Source: Okeania sp. SIO1I7 (GTDB taxonomy: Bacteria > Cyanobacteriota > Cyanobacteriia > Cyanobacteriales > Microcoleaceae). From it: 64,000 bases of DNA. Below the pieces are notes generated by a model, which ran no database searches, was not told the origin of the DNA, and saw only the letters and a program-made list of their open reading frames with translations. This document shows, piece after piece, positions 46,496 to 55,831 of the stretch (positions are counted from its first letter, which is position 1; each line of letters begins with the position of its first letter). The DNA is taken from positions 168,656 to 232,655 of the forward strand of contig JAAHGF010000014.1 of assembly GCA_010672585.1 (NCBI GenBank). The letters are read 5' to 3'. A program made the translations under genes and the position numbers.

Positions 46496-46573
46496 TATTA
46501 ATAATTAATAATTAATAATTACCTCAACACATGTCTAATGGTAAAGTTTTGTAAAATAGACTAATTTATAGTT

Positions 46574-47971
46574 ATGAAACTACAACTAACAGAAGGCAGA
46601 GTTGGTCCACTATTACTAAAGCTAACACTGCCTATGGTTTGGGGAGTATTTGCCGTAATAGGTTTCAATATCGTTGATACCTACTTTGTGGGTCAACTGG
46701 GAACAAATGAACTAGCAGCAATGAGTTTCACATTCCCAGTCGTAATGGTATTAGGTAGCGTATCAATGGGTTTGGGAACAGGTGCTTCTTCCATCATTGC
46801 TAGAGCTATTGGAGAAGGCGATCGCCACAAAGTAAAACGACTTACCACTGACAGTCTAACTTTATCCCTACTGATAGTCGGAATATTTGTAATTTTAGGC
46901 TTAACAACTATCGACCCTATATTTACAGCTTTAGGTGCAAAAGCAGAAATTATCCCTCTAATTCGAGAATATATGCAGACTTGGTATCTAGGAGTAATTT
47001 TTCTAGTAGTGCCAATGGTCGGTAACAATGCTATTCGCGCTGCTGGTAATACATTAATTCCTAGCGTAATTATGATTATAGCAGGTGTTGTCAATGCCGT
47101 GCTAGACCCGATATTAATCTTCGGAGTGGGCAAAATTCCAGCGATGGGTTTACAAGGAGCAGCATTAGCAACGGTTATCGGTAGAGCAACAACTTTGATT
47201 GCCTCTTTACTCTTTTTGCATTACCGCGAACGCATGATATCTTGGAGTTTGCCAAGTTTTAATCTCCTGCTCAGAAATTGGCAAAGCATCCTTTATATTG
47301 GTATACCTGCTGCTGCCACAAATATGATTACACCAATTTCGATTACTTTCATTACTAGCTTAGTGGCTAATTATGGTATCGCAACAGTAGCTGGTTTTGG
47401 TATAGCTTCTAAGGTAGAGTCGTTTTCTATAATTGTACCAATAGCATTATCTGCCAGTTTCAGTCCATTTGTCGGGCAAAACTGGGGGGCAAAAAAGTAC
47501 AACCGCGTGTATTTAGGTTTGCGTTTAGGATTTCAATTTTGTCTGCTGTGGGGAGTTTTGCTAGCGATCGCTCTTGGTGTGGGTGGAAGTTTAATTGCTT
47601 CTATATTCGACCCAAACCCAGAAGTTATAGAAATTGCTGCGAAATACTTGTTGATAGTACCTATTAGTTATGGTACTTCTGGGATTATTTTAATTTCTAG
47701 TGCTACTTTTAATGCTCTGGGAAAACCTTTGCCTTCTGTAGTAATGACGATGACAAGAATGTTATTTTTGTATGTACCTTTAGCATATTTAGGAAGTTGG
47801 TTATTTGGGGTAAATGGTATTTTTGTTGCTGCTTGTTTTGCTAATTTAGCAGTGGGTATTGGAGCTTATATTTGGAATCAGAAAACTTGTAGCTTGAAAA
47901 TGACAGCTCAACAGCAAAGAGTAGAAAATATTCCAGAAGTTGTTACACCCTTTCATGGAAGTCAAAAATAG
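46574..47971 (+). CDS. MATE-family multidrug/metabolite efflux transporter
   Basis: Multi-antimicrobial extrusion (MATE) family, exporting cationic or other small molecules by Na+ or H+ antiport across the plasma membrane. 465 residues with about 12 hydrophobic segments in two homologous halves. The N-terminus LTEGRVGPLLLKLTLPMVWG and DTYFVGQLGTNELAAMSFTF are family hallmarks, and the second half repeats the pattern with IGIPAAATNMITPISITFIT and FVGQNWGAKKYNR. DinF/NorM-like; the substrate cannot be predicted. The C-terminal 25 residues are hydrophilic. It lies alone after repeat sequence and no regulator is adjacent. Confidence 0.93.
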   Translation: MKLQLTEGRVGPLLLKLTLPMVWGVFAVIGFNIVDTYFVGQLGTNELAAMSFTFPVVMVLGSVSMGLGTGASSIIARAIGEGDRHKVKRLTTDSLTLSLLIVGIFVILGLTTIDPIFTALGAKAEIIPLIREYMQTWYLGVIFLVVPMVGNNAIRAAGNTLIPSVIMIIAGVVNAVLDPILIFGVGKIPAMGLQGAALATVIGRATTLIASLLFLHYRERMISWSLPSFNLLLRNWQSILYIGIPAAATNMITPISITFITSLVANYGIATVAGFGIASKVESFSIIVPIALSASFSPFVGQNWGAKKYNRVYLGLRLGFQFCLLWGVLLAIALGVGGSLIASIFDPNPEVIEIAAKYLLIVPISYGTSGIILISSATFNALGKPLPSVVMTMTRMLFLYVPLAYLGSWLFGVNGIFVAACFANLAVGIGAYIWNQKTCSLKMTAQQQRVENIPEVVTPFHGSQK

Positions 47972-48169
47972 TTATTTATTTGAGAGGATTTGAGAAATCG
48001 TACTGTATCATGTCTCTTTGAATATCCACAATAAACAATTTAGGCAATAGGGAACAGCGAACAGGGAGAAATTTATCAGAGAAAACATTTTTTTATTGTG
48101 GCTAATTAATGAGACTTAATTAGGACTTACGCAGTAGAACCTATTTCCGTCATTGCGACCGAGAGTTGA

Positions 48170-48523
48170 TTTATAAACCACATCGTCACAATCAAAACCT
48201 TCCAAGGGGCGACTATTGTAGCTGGAACCCATGAAGATTTGTCTTGGGTAGGGCGTTTTGTTCGGCTCAAAATTCGGACAATTAGATTTCATCGCCTCAC
48301 TCCAGAGACAATTCTTGCCTGGGCTGAGAAACGCATTCAAGCAGTTACACTACCAGAAGTTAAACAGGTGGGATTAAAATTAGACCGAGCAGATATTGAG
48401 CCAATAGTAGGGAATCCTGGTGCTTCTTGGCGCGAGGTGGCAACTTACTTGCACATTTGGGCTGCTAAAATAGCTATAGTAGGGAACAGGGAACAGGGAA
48501 GAAAGATAAAAGTATCTCACTAG
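48170..48523 (+). pseudogene. Fragment of an unrecognised protein gene
   Basis: An open stretch without a good start codon: FINHIVTIKTFQGATIVAGT, then WVGRFVRLKIRTIRFHRLTP, ETILAWAEKRIQAVTLPEVK and GNPGASWREVATYLHIWAAK. The composition is that of a real protein (mixed strands, amphipathic helices), but I cannot name the family. It begins just inside a transposon-type end (AGGACTTACGCA at 48122) and ends in a GGGAACAG heptad run, so both ends seem lost. An ATG is missing; only TTG at 48239 is available. Probably a gene fragment. Confidence 0.5.
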
Positions 48524-48570
48524 CCTGAGAAACGCTATAAAATAAAGTTGTAAACAAATACTAAGGTCTC

Positions 48571-49557
48571 ATGTACTTATATTACCTATTGGGATTTCTA
48601 CTTTTACTTTTTGTGTTAAGTATTGCGCTTTATTTTCTCACCCCTCGCAGTTATGAATCATCTGAAACGGTAGCTAATTCCTACGATGAATGGACTCAAG
48701 ACGGTATCCTAGAATTTTACTGGGGCGAACACATTCACTTAGGTCACTATGGTTCGCCACCACAGAAGAAAGATTTTTTGACTGCCAAGTCTGACTTTGT
48801 ACATGAAATGGTGAAATGGGGAGGGTTGGATAAACTATTTCGCGGTACTACTGTTTTAGATGTAGGTTGTGGCATTGGTGGCAGCACCCGCATTTTAGCA
48901 AAAGATTATGGGTTTGACGTTACAGGAATCACTATTAGTCCTAAACAAGTACAACGCGCTCAGGAATTAACCCCGGAAGGAGTTGATGCTAAATTTCAGG
49001 TAGATGACGCTCTAGCACTTTCTTTTCCAGATAATAGTTTTGATGTAGTTTGGTCTATTGAAGCAGGACCTCATATGCCAGATAAAGCTAAATATGCTGA
49101 AGAAATGATGCGGGTATTAAAACCTGGTGGAATATTGGTTGTAGCTGACTGGAACCAGCGAGACGATCGCCAAAGACCACTCAATTTCTGGGAAAAACCT
49201 GTAATGAAACAGTTATTAGAGCAGTGGTCTCATCCTGCTTTTTCTAGTATTGAAGGTTTTGCGGAACTGATAGCAAAAACTGGATTAGTTAAAGGGGAAG
49301 TAGTGACAACAGATTGGACACAGGAAACTATTCCTTCTTGGTTAGATTCTATTTGGCAAGGTGTAATTAGACCTCAAGGAATGATTCGTTTTGGTTTATC
49401 AGGGATAATTAAGTCTATACGAGAAGTACCAACTTTGTTACTGATGCGTCTAGCATTCGGGAGCGGTCTTTGTCGTTTCGGAATGTTCCGCGCGGTTAAG
49501 ACTAATTCAATATTATCATCAACAGAGAATACTCAAGCTGAAGCAGTTAAAATGTAA
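48571..49557 (+). CDS. 2-methyl-6-phytyl-1,4-benzoquinone methyltransferase (MPBQ MT)
   Basis: Close match in memory to Synechocystis Sll0418, the SAM-dependent MPBQ/MSBQ methyltransferase of tocopherol and plastoquinone synthesis in thylakoid or envelope-type membranes. 328 residues. N-terminal membrane anchor at about 3-22 (YYLLGFLLLLFVLSIALYFL), then SVAN-type region VANSYDEWTQDGILEFYWG, SAM motif I VLDVGCGIGGSTRILAKDYG, VTGITISPKQVQRAQEL, and WSIEAGPHMPDKAKYAEEM. The block VADWNQRDDRQRPLNFWEKP and the C-terminal LLMRLAFGSGLCRFGMFRAV are diagnostic against gamma-tocopherol methyltransferase, its paralogue. Plants use the unrelated-in-sequence-origin VTE3, so I give no symbol. Lone gene. 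Confidence 0.92.
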   Translation: MYLYYLLGFLLLLFVLSIALYFLTPRSYESSETVANSYDEWTQDGILEFYWGEHIHLGHYGSPPQKKDFLTAKSDFVHEMVKWGGLDKLFRGTTVLDVGCGIGGSTRILAKDYGFDVTGITISPKQVQRAQELTPEGVDAKFQVDDALALSFPDNSFDVVWSIEAGPHMPDKAKYAEEMMRVLKPGGILVVADWNQRDDRQRPLNFWEKPVMKQLLEQWSHPAFSSIEGFAELIAKTGLVKGEVVTTDWTQETIPSWLDSIWQGVIRPQGMIRFGLSGIIKSIREVPTLLLMRLAFGSGLCRFGMFRAVKTNSILSSTENTQAEAVKM

Positions 49558-49787
49558 TATTTGTCTGTATCTTTGGCAGATTTGGGAAGTTAGTTATTTT
49601 GCTAATTTATAGCAGTGGAAGGAAAGGGTGGGGACATATCAAAAGCTTAAAACTCAGGCAAAGCAAGATTTTTCCTTCTTCCGTCTTTCTTCTTTCTTCT
49701 GCTATAGCATTAAGTATTGGAGATTATATTTGGAATCGGAAAACTTAACTGTTTCGCAATTAAAAGTCAATCATAAATTTTGGTTAA
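49558..49787. other. Spacer with AAGCTTAAAACTCAGGCAA block
   Basis: Short non-coding spacer; AAAAGCTTAAAACTCAG and TTCTTCTTTC heptads resemble the sequence near 14494 and 44740. No gene. Confidence 0.5.
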
Positions 49788-50084
49788 CTAATTGCTGCTA
49801 GTGACTTTATTTATCAGAAAGTCTGTAAAACCTTGACGTTTAATTGCTTGATTTAAAGAAGGAGAGTCATCTGAATTTTTTAAATATTCATCTGTCCAAG
49901 CATCAATTTCTTTAATCACTTCAAAAAAAACTTTACTATTATGGGGCAAACTTAATTTTTCTACATCTTTTACTTTGTAAGTTGCTGTTTGTAGTTGTTT
50001 GATAGTAAATAGCATTGCAATATAAAATTTTAAAGTTTTAATTGTTGTTTTAGACTTCTTGAGAGACTGATTCGGAAACTGCAA
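49788..50084 (-). CDS. Small hypothetical protein
   Basis: An open frame of 98 codons; an internal Met (MLFTIKQLQTATYKVKDVEK) would give 75 residues. The second half looks like a soluble alpha/beta mini-protein (FFEVIKEIDAWTDEYLKNSD, then SLNQAIKRQGFTDFLINKV). I recognise no family. Its 5' end overlaps the start of the disrupted cold-shock/nuclease gene on the other strand by 18 bp or more, so one of the two has been truncated here. It could be a remnant. Confidence 0.4.
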   Translation of the reverse strand: MQFPNQSLKKSKTTIKTLKFYIAMLFTIKQLQTATYKVKDVEKLSLPHNSKVFFEVIKEIDAWTDEYLKNSDDSPSLNQAIKRQGFTDFLINKVTSSN

Positions 50085-51953
50085 AAAATAAATGATTATG
50101 GTTTTATTACTCTCAAAGAAGGAGATATTAATAGAAATAAAGGTGAAGGTGTTTATGTTAACCGCCGTGAAATACCAGAAGATTTACAAACACTTTTAGA
50201 AGGAGAAAAAGAAAAGGGAGAAGGGGTTTATGTTTGTTTTGATTTGGAAGAAAACTTTAAAGGTTCTAAGGCAATAAATGTTGAATTAAAGACATATACT
50301 GGAGTTGTTGTTAGTTTTTTGTAGAAAACAGGAAAAATTGCCACAAAATCTGATGGTTTTTTCCATTTTGAGTCTTCTGAACCATTGTCATTTGGAGACT
50401 ATGTTTCTTGCGGTTTGTGCCATACATCTGAGTATGATCAAAAGGAAGCTATAAATGTAAAAAAAATACCTCGTGATGATGAATATCAGGAAATTTTTAA
50501 TATATGTGTGAATAGTAATGATTCCGAAATTGCTACACCTTTTATACAAAATCTCTACAAGGAATTTTTTCAAATAGTTAGTAACTTTAATAACTCTGAT
50601 TATCCCTATGCTCAATACTTACAAAAATATTGGGAAGAATTGTACAAAGAAGTTAGAGAAAATAAGAATGATAAACAGTTAATAAAAGAGTGGGAGCCTT
50701 CTGTCGATATAGATAAATTCAAATACGCTCAAATGGTTTCTGCTAGAGGAGCAGAAAAGCTAGTTATTAAATTTTCTTGTGCTTTCGGATATCAAGTAGA
50801 AGATATTTCTATTCATCAGATTACTGAACAAAGCTCAGACTGGAAATTAGGAGATATTAGACTCGATCAAAAGACTTTGCTTGATGTTAAAAATTCTCGG
50901 TTTACTGTTAACTCCAAGGATTCCAAGGCTTATTCTGAGTTTTGTGTTCCTAAATTTAAGCATAAACGAACACATCAGGATGAGGAAAAAAAAGAGGTTT
51001 ATATTGTTGGTGTTTTATCTCCTTATTTGCAAAAGCAATTTATTGATGGAGAAGAAAAGCTAAAAGGTGTAGAAAATCCGAAAATTTTAGGTATTTTTTA
51101 TCAAAAATTACTTGAGGAATTAAAAAACATTATTGGTAAAAAAAATCTGCTAGAAATTGATTTATCTAGATTAGGAAATTCTAATTCTTATTTACCTCAC
51201 TGGTTGTTTGACTACGGAGATATATTTTACGAAAAACAGATTGAAATAGTCAACAATTTTAAGGATTTTAAAACAAAACTATCAGACGGAAAAATTCCTA
51301 GTTGGGAAAAGATTTCTATAGTAGGAATCAAGCCTTTACCATTATTTATTCTCGCCAGGGAAAATTTACCTACAGAATGGGAAAGTCATTTACCAAAGTG
51401 GAAGCTTGAGTTTATAAATTCTCTCATAAACATACCCCTATCCCCTAAAAAGAAAATAATCTCTCTATCTCATCTATATATTTCTATACTCAAACATTTT
51501 TTACAGATGCTTGAAGAGAATAATTCAGAATATAATCCCCAAGGATATTTCGATATTTTATATGAAAATTCCCAGAGAAATCGTCCTCTAAAAATTTATG
51601 ATCCTTTGCAGACAATAGAAAAATTTTGCGAGACTCTACAGACTCTTTGGAAACATAGAGAAAAAACACGATTAACAGAGTTTAAGATATTTAAGTTTAG
51701 ACATGAAGGTATATTGCAAGGGAAAAAAGCTTCCAATGAATCCTGGAAAACTATTATTGCTTACTGTGGTGGAAATATAAAAGGGAAAGGTAAATGTGGG
51801 TATTCTCCTCTTATTTTTGGAAGTCAACAAAACTGTCCTACTTGCGGTCATCTAATTTGCCGTCAACCAGACTGTCAGTATTGCAAGCAAAGTTGCCCAT
51901 CTTATCAAGAGAGAAAAGCGCAGATCGAAAAGCAAAGATTAGAAAGGAGTTAA
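50067..51953 (+). pseudogene. Disrupted cold-shock-like / PD-(D/E)XK-like / zinc-ribbon protein gene
   Basis: One reading frame from about 50067 with a single TAG at 50322-50324. Before the stop: a cold-shock-like OB segment (INDYGFITLKEGDINRNKGE, GVYVNRREIPEDLQTLLEGE, VCFDLEENFKGSKAINVEL). A second OB segment spans the stop: TGVVVSFL-stop-KTGKIATKSDGFFHFE. Then a nuclease-like core: RGAEKLVIKFSCAFGYQVED, GDIRL (Asp at 50853) and LLDVKN (Asp 50883, Lys 50889), that is D-x9-DxK with an upstream Glu helix, the PD-(D/E)XK pattern. The last 60 residues hold eight cysteines (NCPTCGHLICRQPDCQYCKQ), a zinc-ribbon. No start codon is visible before the first OB part, so the 5' end is also lost. A shortened product from a TTG at 50385 would lack both OB domains. 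Family unknown to me. Confidence 0.7.
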
Positions 51954-51954
51954 T

Positions 51955-52205
51955 ATAGTAAGTTGGGTTTTGCTCCGTAATATAAAAAGCGGCAGCACAA
52001 CCCAACAAAAACCTGCATCCATAGATAAAATATTTGTTGGATTTATCTTGTGGAAATAACCTAACAAATTATTACTAATTTAACCTAGTAGGTTGGGTTA
52101 AGCGGCAGCGCAACCCAACAAAAGTCTACATCTATACATAAAATATTTGTTGGGTTTATCCTAACGGATAAGCTCCGCTAACGTTCTTCAACCCAACCTA
52201 CAAAT
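51955..52205. repeat. AGGTTGGGTT repeat element
   Basis: GTAAGTTGGGTTTTGCTCCG, then GCGGCAGCACAACCCAACAAA, ATAAAATATTTGTTGG; the same series repeats after 130 bp (GTAGGTTGGGTTAAGCGGCA) and closes with TTCAACCCAACCTAC, inverted to the start. Repeats with GTAGGTTGGGTT ends are widespread in cyanobacteria. Fills the space between two convergent genes. Confidence 0.85.
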
Positions 52206-52209
52206 TTTC

Positions 52210-53619
52210 CTAATTTGAAGGATGAGTCATATTTTTAGGAATAACAATCTCGTCAAATTCCTCCGCCGAAACATAACCCAATTCCAAACAAGCTTCTTTC
52301 AAAGTCAACTCTTTCTCATGGGCAACCTTAGCAACTTTCGCCGCATTATCATACCCAATTTTCGGACTCAAAGCTGTCACTAACATCAAAGACTGTTCCA
52401 AATAAAACTCAATTTTTTTCTGATTTGCCTGCAAATCAACTAATAGAAAATCAGTGAAATTATTACAACTATCAGCAATCAAATTAATCGACTGAATCAA
52501 ATTAAATATCATCATCGGTTTATAAGTATTTAACTCAAAACTCCCCTGAGCGCCAGCAAAAGCGATCGCTGCATCATACCCCATTACCTGAGTTGCCACC
52601 ATCGTCATTGCCTCACACTGAGTAGGATTAACTTTTCCTGGCATAATTGAAGACCCTGGTTCGTTTGCAGGTAAAATCAACTCCCCAAACCCACACCGGG
52701 GACCACTTCCCAACCAGCGAATATCATTAGCAATTTTCAGCAGCGAACAAGCTAAAGTTTTCAAAGCACCACTCGCCATAACTATTGGATCGTGAGCAGC
52801 TAACGCAGCAAATTTATTAGGTGCAGACACAAATGGCAACCCAGTTATTTCACTAATATATTTCGCAGCAAGTTCGGCAAAACCACTAACTGTATTTAAC
52901 CCTGTTCCTACTGCGGTGCCACCTACAGCGAGTTCATACAAACTTGGCAAAACATTGCTGATGTGTTGCATATTTGCATCCAGTTGTGCCACATATCCAG
53001 AAAATTCCTGCCCCAATGTTAACGGTACAGCATCTTGCAAGTGAGTACGCCCTATTTTAACAATGTCGGAAAATACTTCTGATTTTTCCTGGAGTGCATC
53101 CCGCATCTTCTTGACTTTCGGCAACAACTTTTCCTGTAATGCTATTGCTGAAGCGATGTGCATAGCAGTGGGAAAAGTATCGTTAGATGACTGCGACATA
53201 TTAACGTGGTCGTTGGGATGTATTGGTATTTTGCTTCCCATTACTCCACCAGCAATTTCGATCGCCCGGTTGGAGATGACTTCGTTGACATTCATATTGC
53301 ACTGGGTGCCACTTCCTGTCATCCAGACTCGCAGTGGAAAGTTACCATCTAGTTTCCCAGCAATTATTTCTTCTGCTGCTTGAGAAATTAATTTTGTTTT
53401 GTCTTCTGGAAGTTTGCCCAGTTCATGGTTAGTTTGAGCGACTGCCTTTTTGAGAATAGCGAACGCTGTGATGACTTCTGGTGGGATGTAGTCTTGCCCA
53501 ATAGAGAAGTAGATGAGCGATCGCTGAGTTTGAGCGCCCCAATAACGATTTGTTGGTACTTCTATTTTTCCCATACTATCGCTTTCAATACGCATTTTTG
53601 GCGACATTAATTCTGTCAT
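52210..53619 (-). CDS. fumC: Class II fumarate hydratase
   Basis: Fumarase C, interconverting fumarate and malate in the cytosolic TCA branch. 469 residues, normal length. Family motifs: [40 protein letters not shown], the substrate B-site [39 protein letters not shown], and the fumarase/aspartase signature [17 protein letters not shown]. The GSS loop supports fumarase; the general shape excludes argininosuccinate lyase, while aspartase is less likely because of the overall FumC-type sequence. No Fe-S cysteines, so oxygen-stable. Single gene, convergent with the disrupted nuclease gene. Confidence 0.96.
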   Translation of the reverse strand: MTELMSPKMRIESDSMGKIEVPTNRYWGAQTQRSLIYFSIGQDYIPPEVITAFAILKKAVAQTNHELGKLPEDKTKLISQAAEEIIAGKLDGNFPLRVWMTGSGTQCNMNVNEVISNRAIEIAGGVMGSKIPIHPNDHVNMSQSSNDTFPTAMHIASAIALQEKLLPKVKKMRDALQEKSEVFSDIVKIGRTHLQDAVPLTLGQEFSGYVAQLDANMQHISNVLPSLYELAVGGTAVGTGLNTVSGFAELAAKYISEITGLPFVSAPNKFAALAAHDPIVMASGALKTLACSLLKIANDIRWLGSGPRCGFGELILPANEPGSSIMPGKVNPTQCEAMTMVATQVMGYDAAIAFAGAQGSFELNTYKPMMIFNLIQSINLIADSCNNFTDFLLVDLQANQKKIEFYLEQSLMLVTALSPKIGYDNAAKVAKVAHEKELTLKEACLELGYVSAEEFDEIVIPKNMTHPSN

Positions 53620-54279
53620 TAGTATTTTTATGATATGGTGTATCTTTATTATTTACCTAATTTTTGGTCAAGCTTTTATACCATTTCTCAAAAGTAATGC
53701 AACCCTTGGAAGGTGGTAAAAATAACTGGAAAAATCCCAGAGGTTAGCTAACAATAAAATTACGTTAATAAATACTATTTAGAAATAGAAAATCCAAGTA
53801 TAGCAAAGAATTGGCATAACATGGGAAAAAGGTGGATAAAGGGGCGTTGGTAATTTGAGGTATGATACCATGTCCGGATAAGAGCGCGATAGAACTCCGT
53901 TCTGTTTACGCTCCCCGAAAAACTTTCTCCTTCTACTCGGGGTTTCTTCTTCTTTCTTCCCTCCTGAGGACTGACTCCTGAGGACTGACTCCTAAAGAAT
54001 ATTGTAAGAGTGATTTTTCTGCCCAACTATGCGCCTAAAATACTAACTTTTTGAGCGTGAAGAGCTGAAAACCAGGCACTTTTTAAAGGCCCCAAAAAGG
54101 CTAAAATCTTTGTCTGTAAATACTTTTAGATTTAATCAGCAAGCCCTAGCTATGTGCAGCACGACTGCTTCTGATGACAACAAATTATCAGGTCTTTCTC
54201 TTATTCCTATATCTTAATACCTTACACCTTACCAGCGAAAATTACCCTACTTACAATATATACTAATTTTCTTCCACAA
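53620..54279. other. Spacer with palindrome and MITE end
   Basis: Holds GATACCATGTCCGGATAAGAG (53866-53886), part of the CCGGACAT palindrome family, AGGACTGACTCCTG heptads, GTAAGAGTGATTTTTCTGCC (54005-54024), and the MITE right end TCAGCAAGCCCTA (54136-54148). These match the copy at 3834-4072 in order. The small open frame across 53775-54026 is repeat-derived. Confidence 0.65.
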
Positions 54280-55473
54280 TTAACGTGCCAAAGCTAAAGA
54301 TTGCGAAAGGTTATTTTTAATTTGATATTCTTGTTTTTTTAACTTTAAATACTTTTCTACTGTTTCTAAGATTTTTGTTGCAGTTGCTGGTTTTCTTAAA
54401 AAATCTGTAGCACCTGCTAATAATCCCCTAGCCCGATTTAGATAATTATCCTGTCCAGTATAAATAATAATAGGAGTTTGTTTATAAATTGAAGCTTTCC
54501 GCAAAAAATTACAGAGTGCATAACCATCAACTTCCGGCATAACTAAATCTATAAATATTAATTCAGGATTTTTTTTAGCCATTAATCCTACCCCTTGCAT
54601 TGGGTCAGTAATTTTCTCAATTTTATAACCTTTAGGCATCAAAATTTGCTCTAAAAATTTACCTGTTGTTTGTGTAGAATCTATACAAGCTATGAGAGGT
54701 CTATAACGATTTGTTGAACAGTAAGCTAGGCGTAATTGTTCCAATGGAGAAGGTAAATCTGGTATAGCTCGAACTTCTATTAAACCTTGTTTAAAAAAAT
54801 GATACATAGTACGAGTTGTTAAGGCTAAACATTGCCTTTTTTTAGCTGTAATATCCCACAAGGTATTTTCACCATTAAATTTATTAGTAAGAACCTGTAT
54901 AGATTCTTCACTGAGACGACTGTGTAATTTTATAGATTGTTTAACTACCGGAGCTTGTTCTGGGAAAATATCATTAATACCTATTTTTTGCCAGCGTTCC
55001 CAAAGTTTTTGTGCTGCCTCTATAACTTGCTTTAATTCTAATGGAGATAATACTAAATTGGGAAAAAGTTCTGATGTTAATTCCCGGTCTGATTGCCAGT
55101 TGAGATTTAAAATTGATTGACTTGCTAAAGCAAAGAAAACTTCATAGCTGCTACTACGGATAATTGCTTTACCTTGTTTTATAGTTATTTGTTCTTCACT
55201 AAGACCTTGTTGAAGAAGCTTATATTCCCATAATTCTTCAGTAGATAGTAAATTAGCGTTAAATTTTAGATGTTGACAATGTTGATTAATTGTTCTGTAC
55301 CAACGTCTAGTTTGATGTAATCCCCCTGTGGCATATAACATTTGTCCCTGACAAAAGTAAATCTGCCATTTTTGTTCGCCATTGTCTAATATTAGTTTAC
55401 CAGTTGCTTGCTTGTGACTAAGTGCGGCCAAAACGTTCCATACTTTGTTATACCCTATATTAGTTATTAACAT
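54280..55473 (-). CDS. PATAN-domain response regulator (PatA/PixG-like)
   Basis: A 397-residue regulator of the PatA type: N-terminal PATAN/DUF4388 domain (about 10-110) with ATGKLILDNGEQKWQIYFCQ and LLYATGGLHQTRRWYRTINQ, a helical middle, then a C-terminal REC domain from about 258. REC has phosphoacceptor D309 (LIFIDLVMPEVDGYALCNFL) and K361 (DFLRKPATATKIL). The usual acidic pair at the start of REC is reduced to one Asp (IACIDSTQT). Homologues act in phototaxis (PixG, TaxP1) or heterocyst patterning (PatA); lacking heterocysts, a motility or pilus role is more likely. A paralogue lies 358 bp upstream on the same strand. No CheW/CheA genes are close by. Confidence 0.9.
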   Translation of the reverse strand: MLITNIGYNKVWNVLAALSHKQATGKLILDNGEQKWQIYFCQGQMLYATGGLHQTRRWYRTINQHCQHLKFNANLLSTEELWEYKLLQQGLSEEQITIKQGKAIIRSSSYEVFFALASQSILNLNWQSDRELTSELFPNLVLSPLELKQVIEAAQKLWERWQKIGINDIFPEQAPVVKQSIKLHSRLSEESIQVLTNKFNGENTLWDITAKKRQCLALTTRTMYHFFKQGLIEVRAIPDLPSPLEQLRLAYCSTNRYRPLIACIDSTQTTGKFLEQILMPKGYKIEKITDPMQGVGLMAKKNPELIFIDLVMPEVDGYALCNFLRKASIYKQTPIIIYTGQDNYLNRARGLLAGATDFLRKPATATKILETVEKYLKLKKQEYQIKNNLSQSLALAR

Positions 55474-55831
55474 AATTATTCTATTTTATATTTGTTATCT
55501 AATTTTATATCTAGTTTAATCATACAATCAAACTTTTTCTATAGGGTTTAACCCTCTAGGGACTATTTTCTTCGCGATTAATTATTAAAAAATCAATTGA
55601 TCTGAAAATCTTACTAGCAAAATGGAGGTTAATAATATTAATTTAATAATTTTATTACTATTACTTTTGTAATCTATTTTACTAGATATAAAATTTACTA
55701 GATATCATACAAATATTAGGTGGGTAGTCGTGACGTAGTTTATGTAGAAACACTAGATTTTACAAGTGTAAAATCTTAGGTAAAAATCACCATTCATGGA
55801 TAATCAACCGATAATGTATCGCAACTTAGTT
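55474..55831. other. Spacer between PATAN paralogues
   Basis: 358 bp, AT-rich, no gene. TAGAAACACTAGATTTTACA then AGTGTAAAATCTTAGG (about 55747-55779) contains an inverted pair GATTTTACA/TGTAAAATC that could serve as operator or terminator. Confidence 0.5.

Larger units (their letters stand above)
46155..46573. repeat. Tandem 244-bp duplication of rok 3' end plus MITE
   Basis: The segment 46017-46260 (last part of the ROK gene and an 89-bp MITE) is repeated at 46261-46504. The copy of the gene end runs to TAA at 46396-46398 with only about three substitutions, so the event is recent. ATTAATA heptads follow to 46525. Confidence 0.92.

Noticed and set aside
48571..49557. Gamma-tocopherol methyltransferase
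   Set aside because: The N-terminal anchor, the RDDRQRPLNFWEKP block and the LLMRLAFGSGLCRFGMF end fit the MPBQ methyltransferase paralogue better.
50385..51953. Intact gene starting at TTG 50385
   Set aside because: The same frame upstream of a single TAG encodes matching cold-shock-like sequence, and the TTG lies in the middle of a domain; a broken longer gene is the better reading.
53775..54026. Minus-strand frame of 83 codons
   Set aside because: Spans the CCGGACAT palindrome piece and ACTGACTCCT heptads shared with MITEs; no domain.
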